5,369 nucleotides of DNA, from NCBI GenBank assembly GCA_900554375.1, contig USHK01000107.1:1-5369 (forward strand). Reading direction: 5' to 3'. The translations under genes were made by a program, and so were the position numbers. Positions within the stretch are counted from its first letter, which is position 1. Every line of letters starts with the position of its first letter. The DNA is from an uncultured Sutterella sp. GTDB taxonomy: Bacteria > Pseudomonadota > Gammaproteobacteria > Burkholderiales > Burkholderiaceae_F. Of this stretch, positions 1 to 5,369 are shown piece after piece. Under the pieces are notes generated by a model, which saw only the letters and a program-made list of their open reading frames with translations, searched no databases and was not told the DNA's origin.

Positions 1-47
1 GAGATTCATGAGCGTCTCGTGGGCTCGGAGATGTGTATAAGAGACAG
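1..47 (+). other. Residual Illumina Nextera adapter (non-biological)
   Basis: Positions 14-47 match the 34-base Nextera Read 2 transposase adapter, ending in the 19-bp Tn5 mosaic end AGATGTGTATAAGAGACAG at 29-47. Positions 6-13 (TCATGAGC) sit where the 8-base i7 index belongs; I recall this as index N714. Positions 1-5 (GAGAT) are the end of the P7 primer. The whole stretch is therefore the index-1 library primer and was not trimmed before assembly. A plus-strand frame through it gives the peptide MGSEMCIRDS, a familiar sign of this contamination. Genomic sequence begins at about 48 and the flavodoxin gene is cut there. Confidence 0.98.
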
Positions 48-537
48 CATAAAAATATTGTCCTATCTTCGCGTGAGGGCACAGCTCTTTAATTCTCTCG
101 AGGGCTCCCTCCGGGGAAGAGCTTCCAGACGTGATGAAAGGAAAGATATTTTTTCCATCCAAAGGATTTTTCATCAAAAACGAACTCATAGGAACCGAAA
201 GACTACCCCACCAGTAGGGGCTGCCGAGGAAGATAGTGTCATAGTTAGAAAGATCGGGAAGTGGGGAGGCGAGTTCGCGATACGCTCTATCTCTGACCTC
301 TGCACGGGCTCCGTCAGTCATTTTTGAATAATCTGCGTTATAAGGGACTTTGGGTAAAATTCGAAATATGGGGACCTGAATTTGTTCTCGTATGAAGTCT
401 GCAAGAATGGCAGTGTTCCCGGAGCGGCTGTATAGAAGAATGGCCGCCTTGTGAACATTAGTTGCGTTTGACATGGAAAGAGGCAGGATAGAAAGTGTTG
501 AGATCGCACCGAGGAAATAACGTCTGGAATGTTTCAT
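48..537 (-). CDS. Tat-exported flavodoxin, 3' end missing
   Basis: This is a partial gene: 163 codons are present and the frame runs open into the adapter, so the C-terminus (perhaps a few dozen residues) is lost. The start is ATG at 535-537 with GGAG seven bases upstream. Residues 1-25 form a signal peptide with the twin-arginine motif SRRYFLG at 4-10, a hydrophobic stretch and a likely cut after SNA (25). The mature part has a flavodoxin fold: strand AAILLYS, then the FMN phosphate loop SRSGNT at 37-42, and the flavin-side loop GSPYWWGSLSVP at 105-116. It resembles the flavodoxin_4 type of single-domain flavodoxins. Tat export fits a protein that folds around FMN in the cytoplasm before crossing the membrane. 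It lies 23 bases after the upstream flavoprotein gene and is the last visible gene of the operon. Its redox partner is unknown. Confidence 0.88.
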
Positions 538-560
538 AAACTTTCTCCAAAGGTGTTCGT

Positions 561-1178
561 TTACTGTTTTGCCTGATTAATTTTGGTGATCAAAGTTTCA
601 GCATGTTCAGCGGCAGCGGTTTCCTGCTTGTTTTTATCTTGTTCTTTTCGTGCGAGGTTATAGCCGCCCGTATATACCATTCCTTCAAATTTGAGGCCGC
701 AAAGATTGGCGAATTGTCGGAGAGGAAGTTGAAAATCAGCCATGTCATGTTCCATTCGACCTCCGGGTCGGTAGGCTGATGCAGGAGCACCCGACGTTAC
801 TGAAAGGATGAGTTTTTTGTCGGTTAAGAGGCCGCCGTTAGCATTGTGTGCAAATCCGAAAGTGTAAACGCTGTCCAGATAGTTCTTGAAGACAGCAGGC
901 GGCTGGTACCAGTAAACAGGATAATGGAAGACAATAATTTTTGCGTTGCTGACGCGATTTCTTTCGCGCTCAATGTCTTCCGGAGAATTGAGTTTAATTT
1001 TGTCGGTACGGACGATCTCAACGCCAGGAATTTTCTCTTGAACGAGCTGAGTAATGACTCGGGAGGCGTTTGATTTTTCAAGGTCAGGAGAGCCCGTGAC
1101 GAATAAGACATCCGCTGCGTTTGCGGAAGTGAGGACAGAGAGGGAACCAACGGCAAGGGTAACGAGAAGTTTGTTCAT
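561..1178 (-). CDS. Exported NAD(P)H dehydrogenase (quinone)-like flavoprotein
   Basis: This 205-residue protein belongs to the flavodoxin-2 family (KefF/MdaB/NQO-like oxidoreductases). Family features are a nucleotide-binding start VLFVTGSPDLEKSNASR (about 24-40), the signature HYPVYWYQPPAVFKNYLD (85-102) followed by GFAH, and TSGAPASAYRPGG (128-140). Cytoplasmic relatives use FMN or FAD and NAD(P)H to reduce quinones by two electrons. This one starts with a clear Sec signal peptide, MNKLLVTLAVGSLSVLTSANA, with probable cleavage after residue 21, so it should act in the periplasm. I chose the ATG at 1176-1178 because it begins the signal peptide; the frame stays open to 1352, but that extension overlaps the neighbouring gene and has no signal-like start. 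The ribosome binding site is weak (AGAG only), so translational coupling to the gene 43 bases upstream is possible. The electron donor outside the cytoplasm is unclear. Confidence 0.88.
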   Translation of the reverse strand: MNKLLVTLAVGSLSVLTSANAADVLFVTGSPDLEKSNASRVITQLVQEKIPGVEIVRTDKIKLNSPEDIERERNRVSNAKIIVFHYPVYWYQPPAVFKNYLDSVYTFGFAHNANGGLLTDKKLILSVTSGAPASAYRPGGRMEHDMADFQLPLRQFANLCGLKFEGMVYTGGYNLARKEQDKNKQETAAAEHAETLITKINQAKQ

Positions 1179-1221
1179 GATAGGTACTCTGTGAATTAAG
1201 TAATGGTTTGTGGATGAGGAA

Positions 1222-1647
1222 CTACCTGGAAAGAAACGAGACTGGGATTTCAGGAACTTTTTCAAGGAATTGAACGTCGGTCTCGATATGTCCGACTTTC
1301 TGCAGATTATCAAAGGACTTACCGTTTTGACCGTAGTAAATAACCAGTGCATTTTTCGGAGTCCAGTAGAAGATGTCCCCGATCGTGTAAGAACTGCGAG
1401 TTGCGTTTTCCGCCGGCAGGGCTTCTTTAAATCGATACACCATCTCGATGTTATGCGCGTTCGCCATTGTGACGGTAAAGGGCATCCGCTTTAAGAGCGC
1501 AGTTGCGGTGTCGCTGCTATTGATACAGCCTTTGAGGCTATGCTCTCCCGCCTTAACTTCAATAGGACGTGCGCATTGTTCGGTCGCTTCTACCGCAACT
1601 GAAGACAAGAGCAATACGGAAAAGAGAACGATCTTTAATGAGCTCAT
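1222..1647 (-). CDS. Secreted cyclophilin-like fold protein
   Basis: This is a 141-residue protein with a Sec signal peptide (MSSLKIVLFSVLLLSSVAVEA, cleavage expected near residue 21). The mature part matches the small bacterial cyclophilin-like family: a strand with MPFTVTMANAH (55-65), then YTIGDIFYWTPKNALVIYYGQ (87-107), and VGHIE near 118-122. The Y-x-x-GDI-x-YW and IYYG pattern is the family signature. These proteins have the cyclophilin beta-barrel, but peptidyl-prolyl isomerase activity has not been generally shown, so no enzymatic role is assigned. Cys25 and Cys41 could form a disulfide in the periplasm. The start ATG is preceded by GAGG six bases upstream. Only 16 bases separate it from the dehydrogenase stop, and this ribosome binding site lies inside that gap, so the two are co-transcribed. 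From memory, such proteins are often encoded next to flavodoxins and aldehyde/alcohol oxidoreductases, as here. Confidence 0.82.
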   Translation of the reverse strand: MSSLKIVLFSVLLLSSVAVEATEQCARPIEVKAGEHSLKGCINSSDTATALLKRMPFTVTMANAHNIEMVYRFKEALPAENATRSSYTIGDIFYWTPKNALVIYYGQNGKSFDNLQKVGHIETDVQFLEKVPEIPVSFLSR

Positions 1648-1663
1648 AATGAACCTCGTTGAT

Positions 1664-2830
1664 TTAGAGACACATTTTCAAAATGTTTTCGATAGATTTA
1701 GAAGACAGAGGAACGTAAGAGGCACTGCCGATTCCTGTTGTTTTGTTTGCATGTTCTGCCATTTCGGCGAAATGTCTGTCATCAATGCCCAGGCTCGAGA
1801 GTTTGTTTGGCAACTTCAAGAGTCTGAAGAAGTTTTCCAGCTCCTCAATGCCCCTTTTTGCCTGTTCATATTTAGGAAGCGAGCCATCGATACCCCAAAC
1901 GTTTCGAGCAAAAGCTGAGAACTTATCCAGAGTCTTCTCATTAAGGATGTAGCGCATCCATTGAGGAGTGATGATTGCTAACCCAACACCATGAGTAATA
2001 TCGTAAAAGGCAGAGAGTTCGTGTTCAATGTAGTGACAAGACCAGTCGTGTGCCTTGCCAGCTGCAGTCAGTCCATTAATGGCCCAGGAAGACGCCCACA
2101 TAAGATTAGCTCGGGCTTCGTAATCGTCAGGACGAGTCATGGCGACGGGTGCAAACCGAATGACAGTTTTCATTAAAGCCTCAGAAATTCTGTCTGTCAT
2201 GTATGTGTTTTCATCGCCAAAATACACTTCCATGATGTGAGAAAGAATGTCGGCGCTCCCGGCGGCCGTTTGAGGAGCTGGAACCGAGAAAGTAAATTCC
2301 GGATCCATGATCGAAACCTTGGGGATGAGCAACGGGCTAAGCATTGTAAATTTCTCATTGGTATCGACGTTGGAAATTACGGCGGCCCCGTCCATCTCAG
2401 ATCCCGTGGCTGCAAGCGTAAGCACGGTACAGACAGGAAGAGCTTTGGTTATACTCCCCTTGGTGGAGTCAAGAACCATGTTCCAGGGATCACCGTCGTA
2501 ATAAACTCCGGCGGCAATAGCTTTGGCGCAATCGATAACGCTGCCTCCACCGACTGCAAGAATAACTTCAATACCTTTTTCTCGGCAGAGTTCTACTCCT
2601 TTTCTAACAGTGGTAACTCGAGGGTTGGGATCTACTCCTGACAGTTCGGTCAGTTGGAAGTCGGAGAGTGCGCACTTGACTTTGGCTAGAATACCGTTTC
2701 GAATCGTACTGCCGCGGCCAGTTACGACAAGCACCTTTGTTCCCAGGGGGTGCATCGCCTTCGGAAGGGAAGCCAGCTGACCTTTTCCAAAATAGACAGT
2801 GGTTGGAACGGAAAAAATGAAATTATGCAT
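1664..2830 (-). CDS. Iron-containing alcohol dehydrogenase, YqhD/BdhA type
   Basis: This 388-residue cytoplasmic enzyme is close in length and layout to E. coli YqhD (387). The family reduces short-chain and other reactive aldehydes to alcohols with NAD(P)H. The N-terminal Rossmann-like half has FGKG (14-17), the nucleotide loop GRGS (38-41, where YqhD has GGGS), GGGS at 94-97 and ATGSE at 141-145. The C-terminal helical half carries the expected metal ligands Asp194, His198, His266 and His280, with the usual 14-residue spacing of the last two, so it should be active. An Arg at 39 could contact the 2'-phosphate of NADPH; this is inference. The ATG is preceded by AAAGGA seven bases upstream, and that site lies in one arm of an inverted repeat. 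It is the first gene of the four-gene operon and has its own promoter after lysR. The physiological aldehyde is unknown. Confidence 0.94.
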   Translation of the reverse strand: MHNFIFSVPTTVYFGKGQLASLPKAMHPLGTKVLVVTGRGSTIRNGILAKVKCALSDFQLTELSGVDPNPRVTTVRKGVELCREKGIEVILAVGGGSVIDCAKAIAAGVYYDGDPWNMVLDSTKGSITKALPVCTVLTLAATGSEMDGAAVISNVDTNEKFTMLSPLLIPKVSIMDPEFTFSVPAPQTAAGSADILSHIMEVYFGDENTYMTDRISEALMKTVIRFAPVAMTRPDDYEARANLMWASSWAINGLTAAGKAHDWSCHYIEHELSAFYDITHGVGLAIITPQWMRYILNEKTLDKFSAFARNVWGIDGSLPKYEQAKRGIEELENFFRLLKLPNKLSSLGIDDRHFAEMAEHANKTTGIGSASYVPLSSKSIENILKMCL

Positions 2831-2833
2831 TTG

Positions 2834-2905
2834 AGAATCCTTTACTAGTGACTGGCTAACGATGGATTTTCCAGTCGAGAATCAATTGAACATGTAAAGG
2901 ATTCT
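2834..2905. repeat. Perfect 12-bp inverted repeat overlapping -10 box and ribosome binding site
   Basis: AGAATCCTTTAC at 2834-2845 and its exact complement GTAAAGGATTCT at 2894-2905 are separated by 48 bases. Read on the minus strand, the upstream arm covers most of the predicted -10 box (2906-2901) and the downstream arm contains the AAAGGA ribosome binding site of the dehydrogenase. The arms could be paired protein-binding sites, for the neighbouring LysR regulator or another factor. If transcription began further upstream, they could form an RNA stem that hides the ribosome binding site. The symmetry is directly visible; the function is inferred. Confidence 0.7.
2850..2876. repeat. Short hairpin nested in the larger inverted repeat
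   Basis: GACTGG at 2850-2855 is complementary to CCAGTC at 2871-2876, with a 15-base loop. It sits entirely within the spacer of the 12-bp inverted repeat, in the predicted 5' leader of the dehydrogenase mRNA. A six-bp stem with a long loop is weak alone and may be chance. It is listed because it could form part of a branched leader structure or a second operator. Confidence 0.35.
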
Positions 2906-2929
2906 AAAAATGCCTTTCAAATATGTCTA
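2901..2929 (-). promoter_or_regulatory. Sigma-70-type promoter for the dehydrogenase operon
   Basis: On the minus strand, TAGACA (2929-2924, five of six to the -35 consensus) is followed by exactly 17 bases and TAGAAT (2906-2901, five of six to the -10 consensus). Transcription would start near 2894, giving a leader of about 64 bases before the ATG. This is the best promoter match I found in the window. It lies in the AT-rich gap after lysR, so the four-gene operon can be expressed separately from the regulator. No clear T-N11-A LysR site was found just upstream of -35. Confidence 0.65.
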
Positions 2930-2954
2930 ATGCTATTTTTTACTCTTTAAATAT

Positions 2955-3824
2955 TCATTTTTGTAATTTTTCAAGAAGCGTTACGAACGCTTTTTTAGCC
3001 GGCGTCTGCATAGGGTCGTTTCGCCAAATGAGGCGCGTTTCAGAATGGAGCGGAGGTGTAAAGGGAATGAAAGTTAAACCGCGATAAGAACAATTTAATC
3101 TTATGCAAAGAGCAATGCCTACTCCGTTGGCAACAAGAAATGCAGCGTTGTTTAATAAGTTGTAGGTACTTTTGACACTGAGACATTTTCCCAGGGGGCC
3201 GAACCACTCTTTGAGATTTACCAAATGTTCCAAATTACCGCTGATAAGGAGGGGTTCTTCAGCTAAGTCAGCGGGGAAGAGAGTTTTCTTTTCTGCAATC
3301 GGAGATTTTTTTGGGACTAAGGCCCCCCATTCCTCTTTGACTCCCAAAGACATGGAGGCGTAGCGGTCATCACGGGGACGATTGAAAATCAGACCAAAAT
3401 CGAGAAGTCCATTGCCTAACTGTTCAAGAATATCTGGAGTAAAGCCTGTACGCATGTGCACACAAACTTTAGGGTACAGAGCTTGAAACTCGGAGATGAT
3501 CTTGCTGAGAGGTTCAACGGAGCGGAACTCACCAGCCCCAATAGTTAATTCTCCTGCGATTTCCTCCTCCTTAAAGGAGATATCTCTTTTTGTTTTTTCG
3601 TAGAGTTCTAAAATCTCTTCCGCTCGGTGGTAAAAAAACGTCCCTTGTTCTGTTAGCTTTATACAGTACTTGGATCGCTCGAAAAGTTTGGTTCCAAGCG
3701 CTTCTTCAAGTTGGAAAAGTTGTCTTGATAAGGCTGGCTGCGTGATATGAATTAACCTTGAGGCCCGCGTTATGTTTTGTTCACGTGCGACAACGATATA
3801 GTTCCTTAACACGGTTAGGTCCAC
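2955..3824 (-). CDS. LysR-family transcriptional regulator
   Basis: This full-length LysR-type regulator has 289 residues. The N-terminal winged helix-turn-helix covers about 1-60, with the typical core ITRASRLIHITQPALSRQL followed by LEEALGTKLFER up to about residue 50. A linker helix follows, and the effector-binding domain begins at GELTIGAGE (91-99) and runs to the end. The start is GTG at 3824-3822: an in-frame TAG at 3839-3837 rules out a longer protein, and AGGAG lies nine bases upstream. It is co-directional with the dehydrogenase operon 124 bp downstream rather than divergent from it, which is less usual for the family. Regulation of that operon is likely from position alone. The effector is unknown. 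Five cysteines (54, 121, 214, 240, 245) leave thiol sensing possible, without direct evidence. Confidence 0.93.
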   Translation of the reverse strand: MDLTVLRNYIVVAREQNITRASRLIHITQPALSRQLFQLEEALGTKLFERSKYCIKLTEQGTFFYHRAEEILELYEKTKRDISFKEEEIAGELTIGAGEFRSVEPLSKIISEFQALYPKVCVHMRTGFTPDILEQLGNGLLDFGLIFNRPRDDRYASMSLGVKEEWGALVPKKSPIAEKKTLFPADLAEEPLLISGNLEHLVNLKEWFGPLGKCLSVKSTYNLLNNAAFLVANGVGIALCIRLNCSYRGLTFIPFTPPLHSETRLIWRNDPMQTPAKKAFVTLLEKLQK

Positions 3825-3857
3825 TTCTAGTTTCTCCTAAGAAAAATACATCGGTGA

Positions 3858-3886
3858 TTGATAGCCCGAAACGATAGACGCGTTAA
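3858..3886 (-). promoter_or_regulatory. Possible promoter for lysR
   Basis: In the 78-bp gap between mnmA and lysR, the minus strand reads TTAACG (3886-3881), 17 bases, then TATCAA (3863-3858); each box matches four of six consensus bases. Transcription would start near 3851, just ahead of the AGGAG site. The match is modest, and read-through from mnmA could also supply the gene, since no terminator hairpin is visible after mnmA. Confidence 0.35.
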
Positions 3887-3902
3887 ATTTTTGACAATCT
3901 GG

Positions 3903-4988
3903 TTATCGGCTGGTGTCGATAATCGCACCGCCTAAGCAAACTTCTCCGTCGTAGAAGACTGCGCTTTGGCCCGGTGTCACCGCCCAAAGAGGATCGAGCG
4001 ACGAAACGACGACGCTTTCATCGTCAGCACGGATAACCTTGCATTCCTGGTCGGCCATGCGGTAACGCGTTTTAAGGCCGAGCATTCTTCCGGCTTCAGG
4101 AGCAGTACCGCTGATCCAGTTGGGTCTCGTGGCACAAAGCGAGAAGGACTGAAGCCAAGGATGGTCGTGGCCTTGGACGATATAAAGCGTGTTGTTCGGA
4201 ATATCCTTGCGCGCAACAAACCAAGGTTCGCCGTTGCCGAACTTAGAGCCGCCGACTCCGATGCCTTTGCGCTGACCTAAGGTGTAGTAAGAAAGACCGA
4301 TGTGCTCACCGACAATTCTTCCGTCCGGAGTCTTAATCGGACCGGGTTTGTTGGCAAGGTAGCGATGGAGGAACTCGCGGAACGGACGTTCCCCGATAAA
4401 GCAAATGCCTGTGCTGTCTTTTTTCTTAGCGTTCGGCAAACCGATCTCTTCGGCAATTCTGCGTACCTCGGTCTTGCACATGTCTCCGACCGGAAACATG
4501 GCTTTCGAAAGCTGGTATTGATTGAGACGATTTAAGAAATAGCTTTGATCTTTAGTGTTGTCTACACCTTTTAAAAGTTCAAAGAGCCCGTCTCTTTCGC
4601 GAACACGTGCATAGTGACCGGTTGCAATCTTGTCAGCGCCCAAACGGATGGCGTGATCAAGGAAAGCTTTGAATTTGATCTCGGAATTGCAGAGGACGTC
4701 AGGGTTCGGCGTACGGCCGGCGGAATACTCAGATAAGAATTCCGCAAAAACGCGGTCCTTGTACTCTTTGGCAAAGTTCACGGCTTCGATATCGATGCCG
4801 ATCACGTCGGCAACCGCCGTGGCATCAATTAAATCCTGACGGGAAGAACAGTATTCGCTGTCGTCATCGTCCTCCCAGTTTTTCATGAAAAGACCGATTA
4901 CTTCGTATCCCTGCTTCTTGAGAAGGTAGGCGCTGACGGCAGAATCCACTCCGCCTGAAAGACCAACGACAACTGTTTTTGTTTCCAC
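3903..4988 (-). CDS. mnmA: tRNA-specific 2-thiouridylase MnmA
   Basis: MnmA makes the 2-thio group of the wobble uridine (s2U34) in tRNAs for Lys, Glu and Gln. It activates the uridine with ATP and takes sulfur from a Tus/IscS-type relay. The 361-residue protein is close to the E. coli length. It has the ATP pyrophosphatase loop SGGVDS at 11-16, the D-x-x-C pair Asp97/Cys100 in NPDVLCN, the second catalytic cysteine Cys196 in [10 protein letters not shown], and the C-terminal barrel ending in GGAIIDTSR. All key residues are present, so it should work. I place the start at GTG 4988-4986, because AAGGAG lies six bases upstream and the protein then begins right before the first beta strand ([12 protein letters not shown]). 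An in-frame ATG at 5174 would add 62 unrelated residues and overlap the divergent gene. Confidence 0.96.
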   Translation of the reverse strand: METKTVVVGLSGGVDSAVSAYLLKKQGYEVIGLFMKNWEDDDDSEYCSSRQDLIDATAVADVIGIDIEAVNFAKEYKDRVFAEFLSEYSAGRTPNPDVLCNSEIKFKAFLDHAIRLGADKIATGHYARVRERDGLFELLKGVDNTKDQSYFLNRLNQYQLSKAMFPVGDMCKTEVRRIAEEIGLPNAKKKDSTGICFIGERPFREFLHRYLANKPGPIKTPDGRIVGEHIGLSYYTLGQRKGIGVGGSKFGNGEPWFVARKDIPNNTLYIVQGHDHPWLQSFSLCATRPNWISGTAPEAGRMLGLKTRYRMADQECKVIRADDESVVVSSLDPLWAVTPGQSAVFYDGEVCLGGAIIDTSR

Positions 4989-4994
4989 ACAAAA

Positions 4995-5000
4995 CTCCTT
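4995..5000 (-). promoter_or_regulatory. Ribosome binding site fixing the mnmA GTG start
   Basis: AAGGAG on the minus strand lies six bases before GTG 4988-4986. This strong site decides in favour of the 361-residue MnmA over the longer open frame that begins at 5174. Confidence 0.85.
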
Positions 5001-5014
5001 ACGATAATCTCGAC

Positions 5015-5020
5015 ATTTTA
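5015..5020 (-). promoter_or_regulatory. Possible -10 box of mnmA
   Basis: TAAAAT on the minus strand (five of six to consensus) lies in the 164-bp divergent gap and would give a short leader ending at the ribosome binding site. The sequence 17 bases upstream (CTGCCT) is a poor -35, so this is tentative. Confidence 0.3.
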
Positions 5021-5094
5021 ATAAGTTAGCGATCAACAGGCAGGCGTTTTTCGCTATTCTTGTGTGCATAGTTGAAACAGACGAAAATGCTGTT

Positions 5095-5123
5095 TTGCTG
5101 AAAACAATGCCGCGGCTTATAGG
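5095..5123 (+). promoter_or_regulatory. Possible promoter of the nitronate monooxygenase-like gene
   Basis: TTGCTG (5095-5100), 17 bases, then TATAGG (5118-5123) gives a weak to moderate sigma-70 match, with a predicted start near 5130 and a leader of about 23 bases. AAAGGA at 5141-5146 is the ribosome binding site, six bases before the ATG. The spacing is right but the -35 is weak. Confidence 0.33.
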
Positions 5124-5152
5124 TAGGGCGCGAACGAACAAAAGGATTTGAG

Positions 5153-5369
5153 ATGATTGCGACTCAGAATGCAACAGACAAAACTCAGAAGTTTTTAGAC
5201 GATTTCAAGGTCTCTAAACCGGTGATCGGTTTGCCGGGCCTCGGCTGGGATACGCCTGAGATGGCGGCGGCCGTTTCCAATGCCGGCGGATTGGGCGTGC
5301 TCCATATCGGTTTTAAAACCGAAGAAGAAATTGAAAGAGATGTTGCAAAAGTTCGTTCGCTGACCGATG
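5153..5369 (+). CDS. Nitronate monooxygenase-like (2-nitropropane dioxygenase family), 5' part
   Basis: Only the first 72 codons are inside the window; the frame continues past the right edge. The start is ATG 5153-5155 with AAAGGA six bases upstream. After a variable N-terminus of about 20 residues, the protein reads [20 protein letters not shown], then [18 protein letters not shown]. This is the first beta strand and helix of the FMN-binding TIM barrel shared by nitronate monooxygenases and the enoyl-ACP reductase FabK. Family members oxidise nitronates using FMN and oxygen, or reduce related substrates. The catalytic histidine region is beyond the window, so a FabK-like or other flavin oxidoreductase role cannot be excluded. 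It is divergent from mnmA across 164 bp and has no evident link to the operon on the left. Confidence 0.8.
   Translation, partial: MIATQNATDKTQKFLDDFKVSKPVIGLPGLGWDTPEMAAAVSNAGGLGVLHIGFKTEEEIERDVAKVRSLTD

Noticed and set aside
19..327. Plus-strand open frame of 102 codons starting MGSEMCIRDS
   Set aside because: Its start is adapter sequence and the rest is antisense to the flavodoxin gene, which has a clear family match on the minus strand.
318..509. Minus-strand open frame of 63 codons
   Set aside because: It is an out-of-frame shadow of the Tat-exported flavodoxin; the in-frame reading has the signal peptide, FMN loop and ribosome binding site.
1448..1918. Plus-strand open frame of 156 codons
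   Set aside because: It lies antisense across the cyclophilin-like gene and the dehydrogenase 3' end, both of which have recognisable family motifs; no motif is visible in this frame.
3567..3579. CTCCTT-A-AAGGAG near-palindrome
   Set aside because: It lies within the lysR coding region in a stretch encoding KEEE; the one-base loop and lack of a T-tract make a terminator unlikely, and codon content explains it.
3891..3896. TTGACA on the plus strand, a perfect -35 hexamer
   Set aside because: No -10 box lies at 16-18 bases (GATAAT comes at 21) and it would drive transcription antisense into the end of mnmA.
48..5369. tRNA or rRNA genes, CRISPR arrays, insertion sequences, attachment sites, strong intrinsic terminators
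   Set aside because: I looked on both strands and saw no cloverleaf, regularly spaced repeats, transposase or stem followed by a T-run that would support any of these.

Overview
The window looks like the end of a draft-genome contig from a Gram-negative proteobacterium. Protein style (MnmA, the LysR regulator, Sec and Tat leaders, the YqhD-type dehydrogenase) suggests a gut betaproteobacterium of the Sutterella/Parasutterella type. That placement is an impression from translated sequence, not a search result. The first 47 bases are not biological: they are an Illumina Nextera index adapter left on the contig end, so genomic sequence starts at about position 48.

Layout: nearly everything is on the minus strand. 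Reading in the direction of transcription, from right to left, the genes are mnmA (tRNA 2-thiouridylase, 4988 to 3903), a LysR-type regulator (3824 to 2955), and then a tightly packed four-gene group. The group consists of a YqhD/butanol-dehydrogenase-type alcohol dehydrogenase (2830 to 1664), a secreted cyclophilin-like protein (1647 to 1222), a Sec-exported NAD(P)H-dehydrogenase/flavodoxin-2-like protein (1178 to 561), and a Tat-exported flavodoxin (537 down to the adapter, 3' end missing). At the right edge the first 72 codons of a nitronate monooxygenase-like gene read on the plus strand, divergent from mnmA.

How the genes may work together: gaps of 16, 43 and 23 bases join the four genes downstream of the regulator into a probable operon. 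A good promoter (TAGACA, 17 bp, TAGAAT) lies in the 124-bp gap between lysR and the dehydrogenase. A perfect 12-bp inverted repeat has one arm on the -10 box and the other on the dehydrogenase ribosome binding site, so the operon is probably controlled there. One cytoplasmic NAD(P)H-dependent aldehyde/alcohol enzyme is combined with three exported proteins, two of them flavodoxin-fold. This suggests a redox or reactive-carbonyl/quinone response with an envelope branch. The substrate, and the electron source for the periplasmic flavoproteins, cannot be read from the sequence. This operon is the most interesting part of the window; mnmA and the nitronate monooxygenase-like gene are ordinary.
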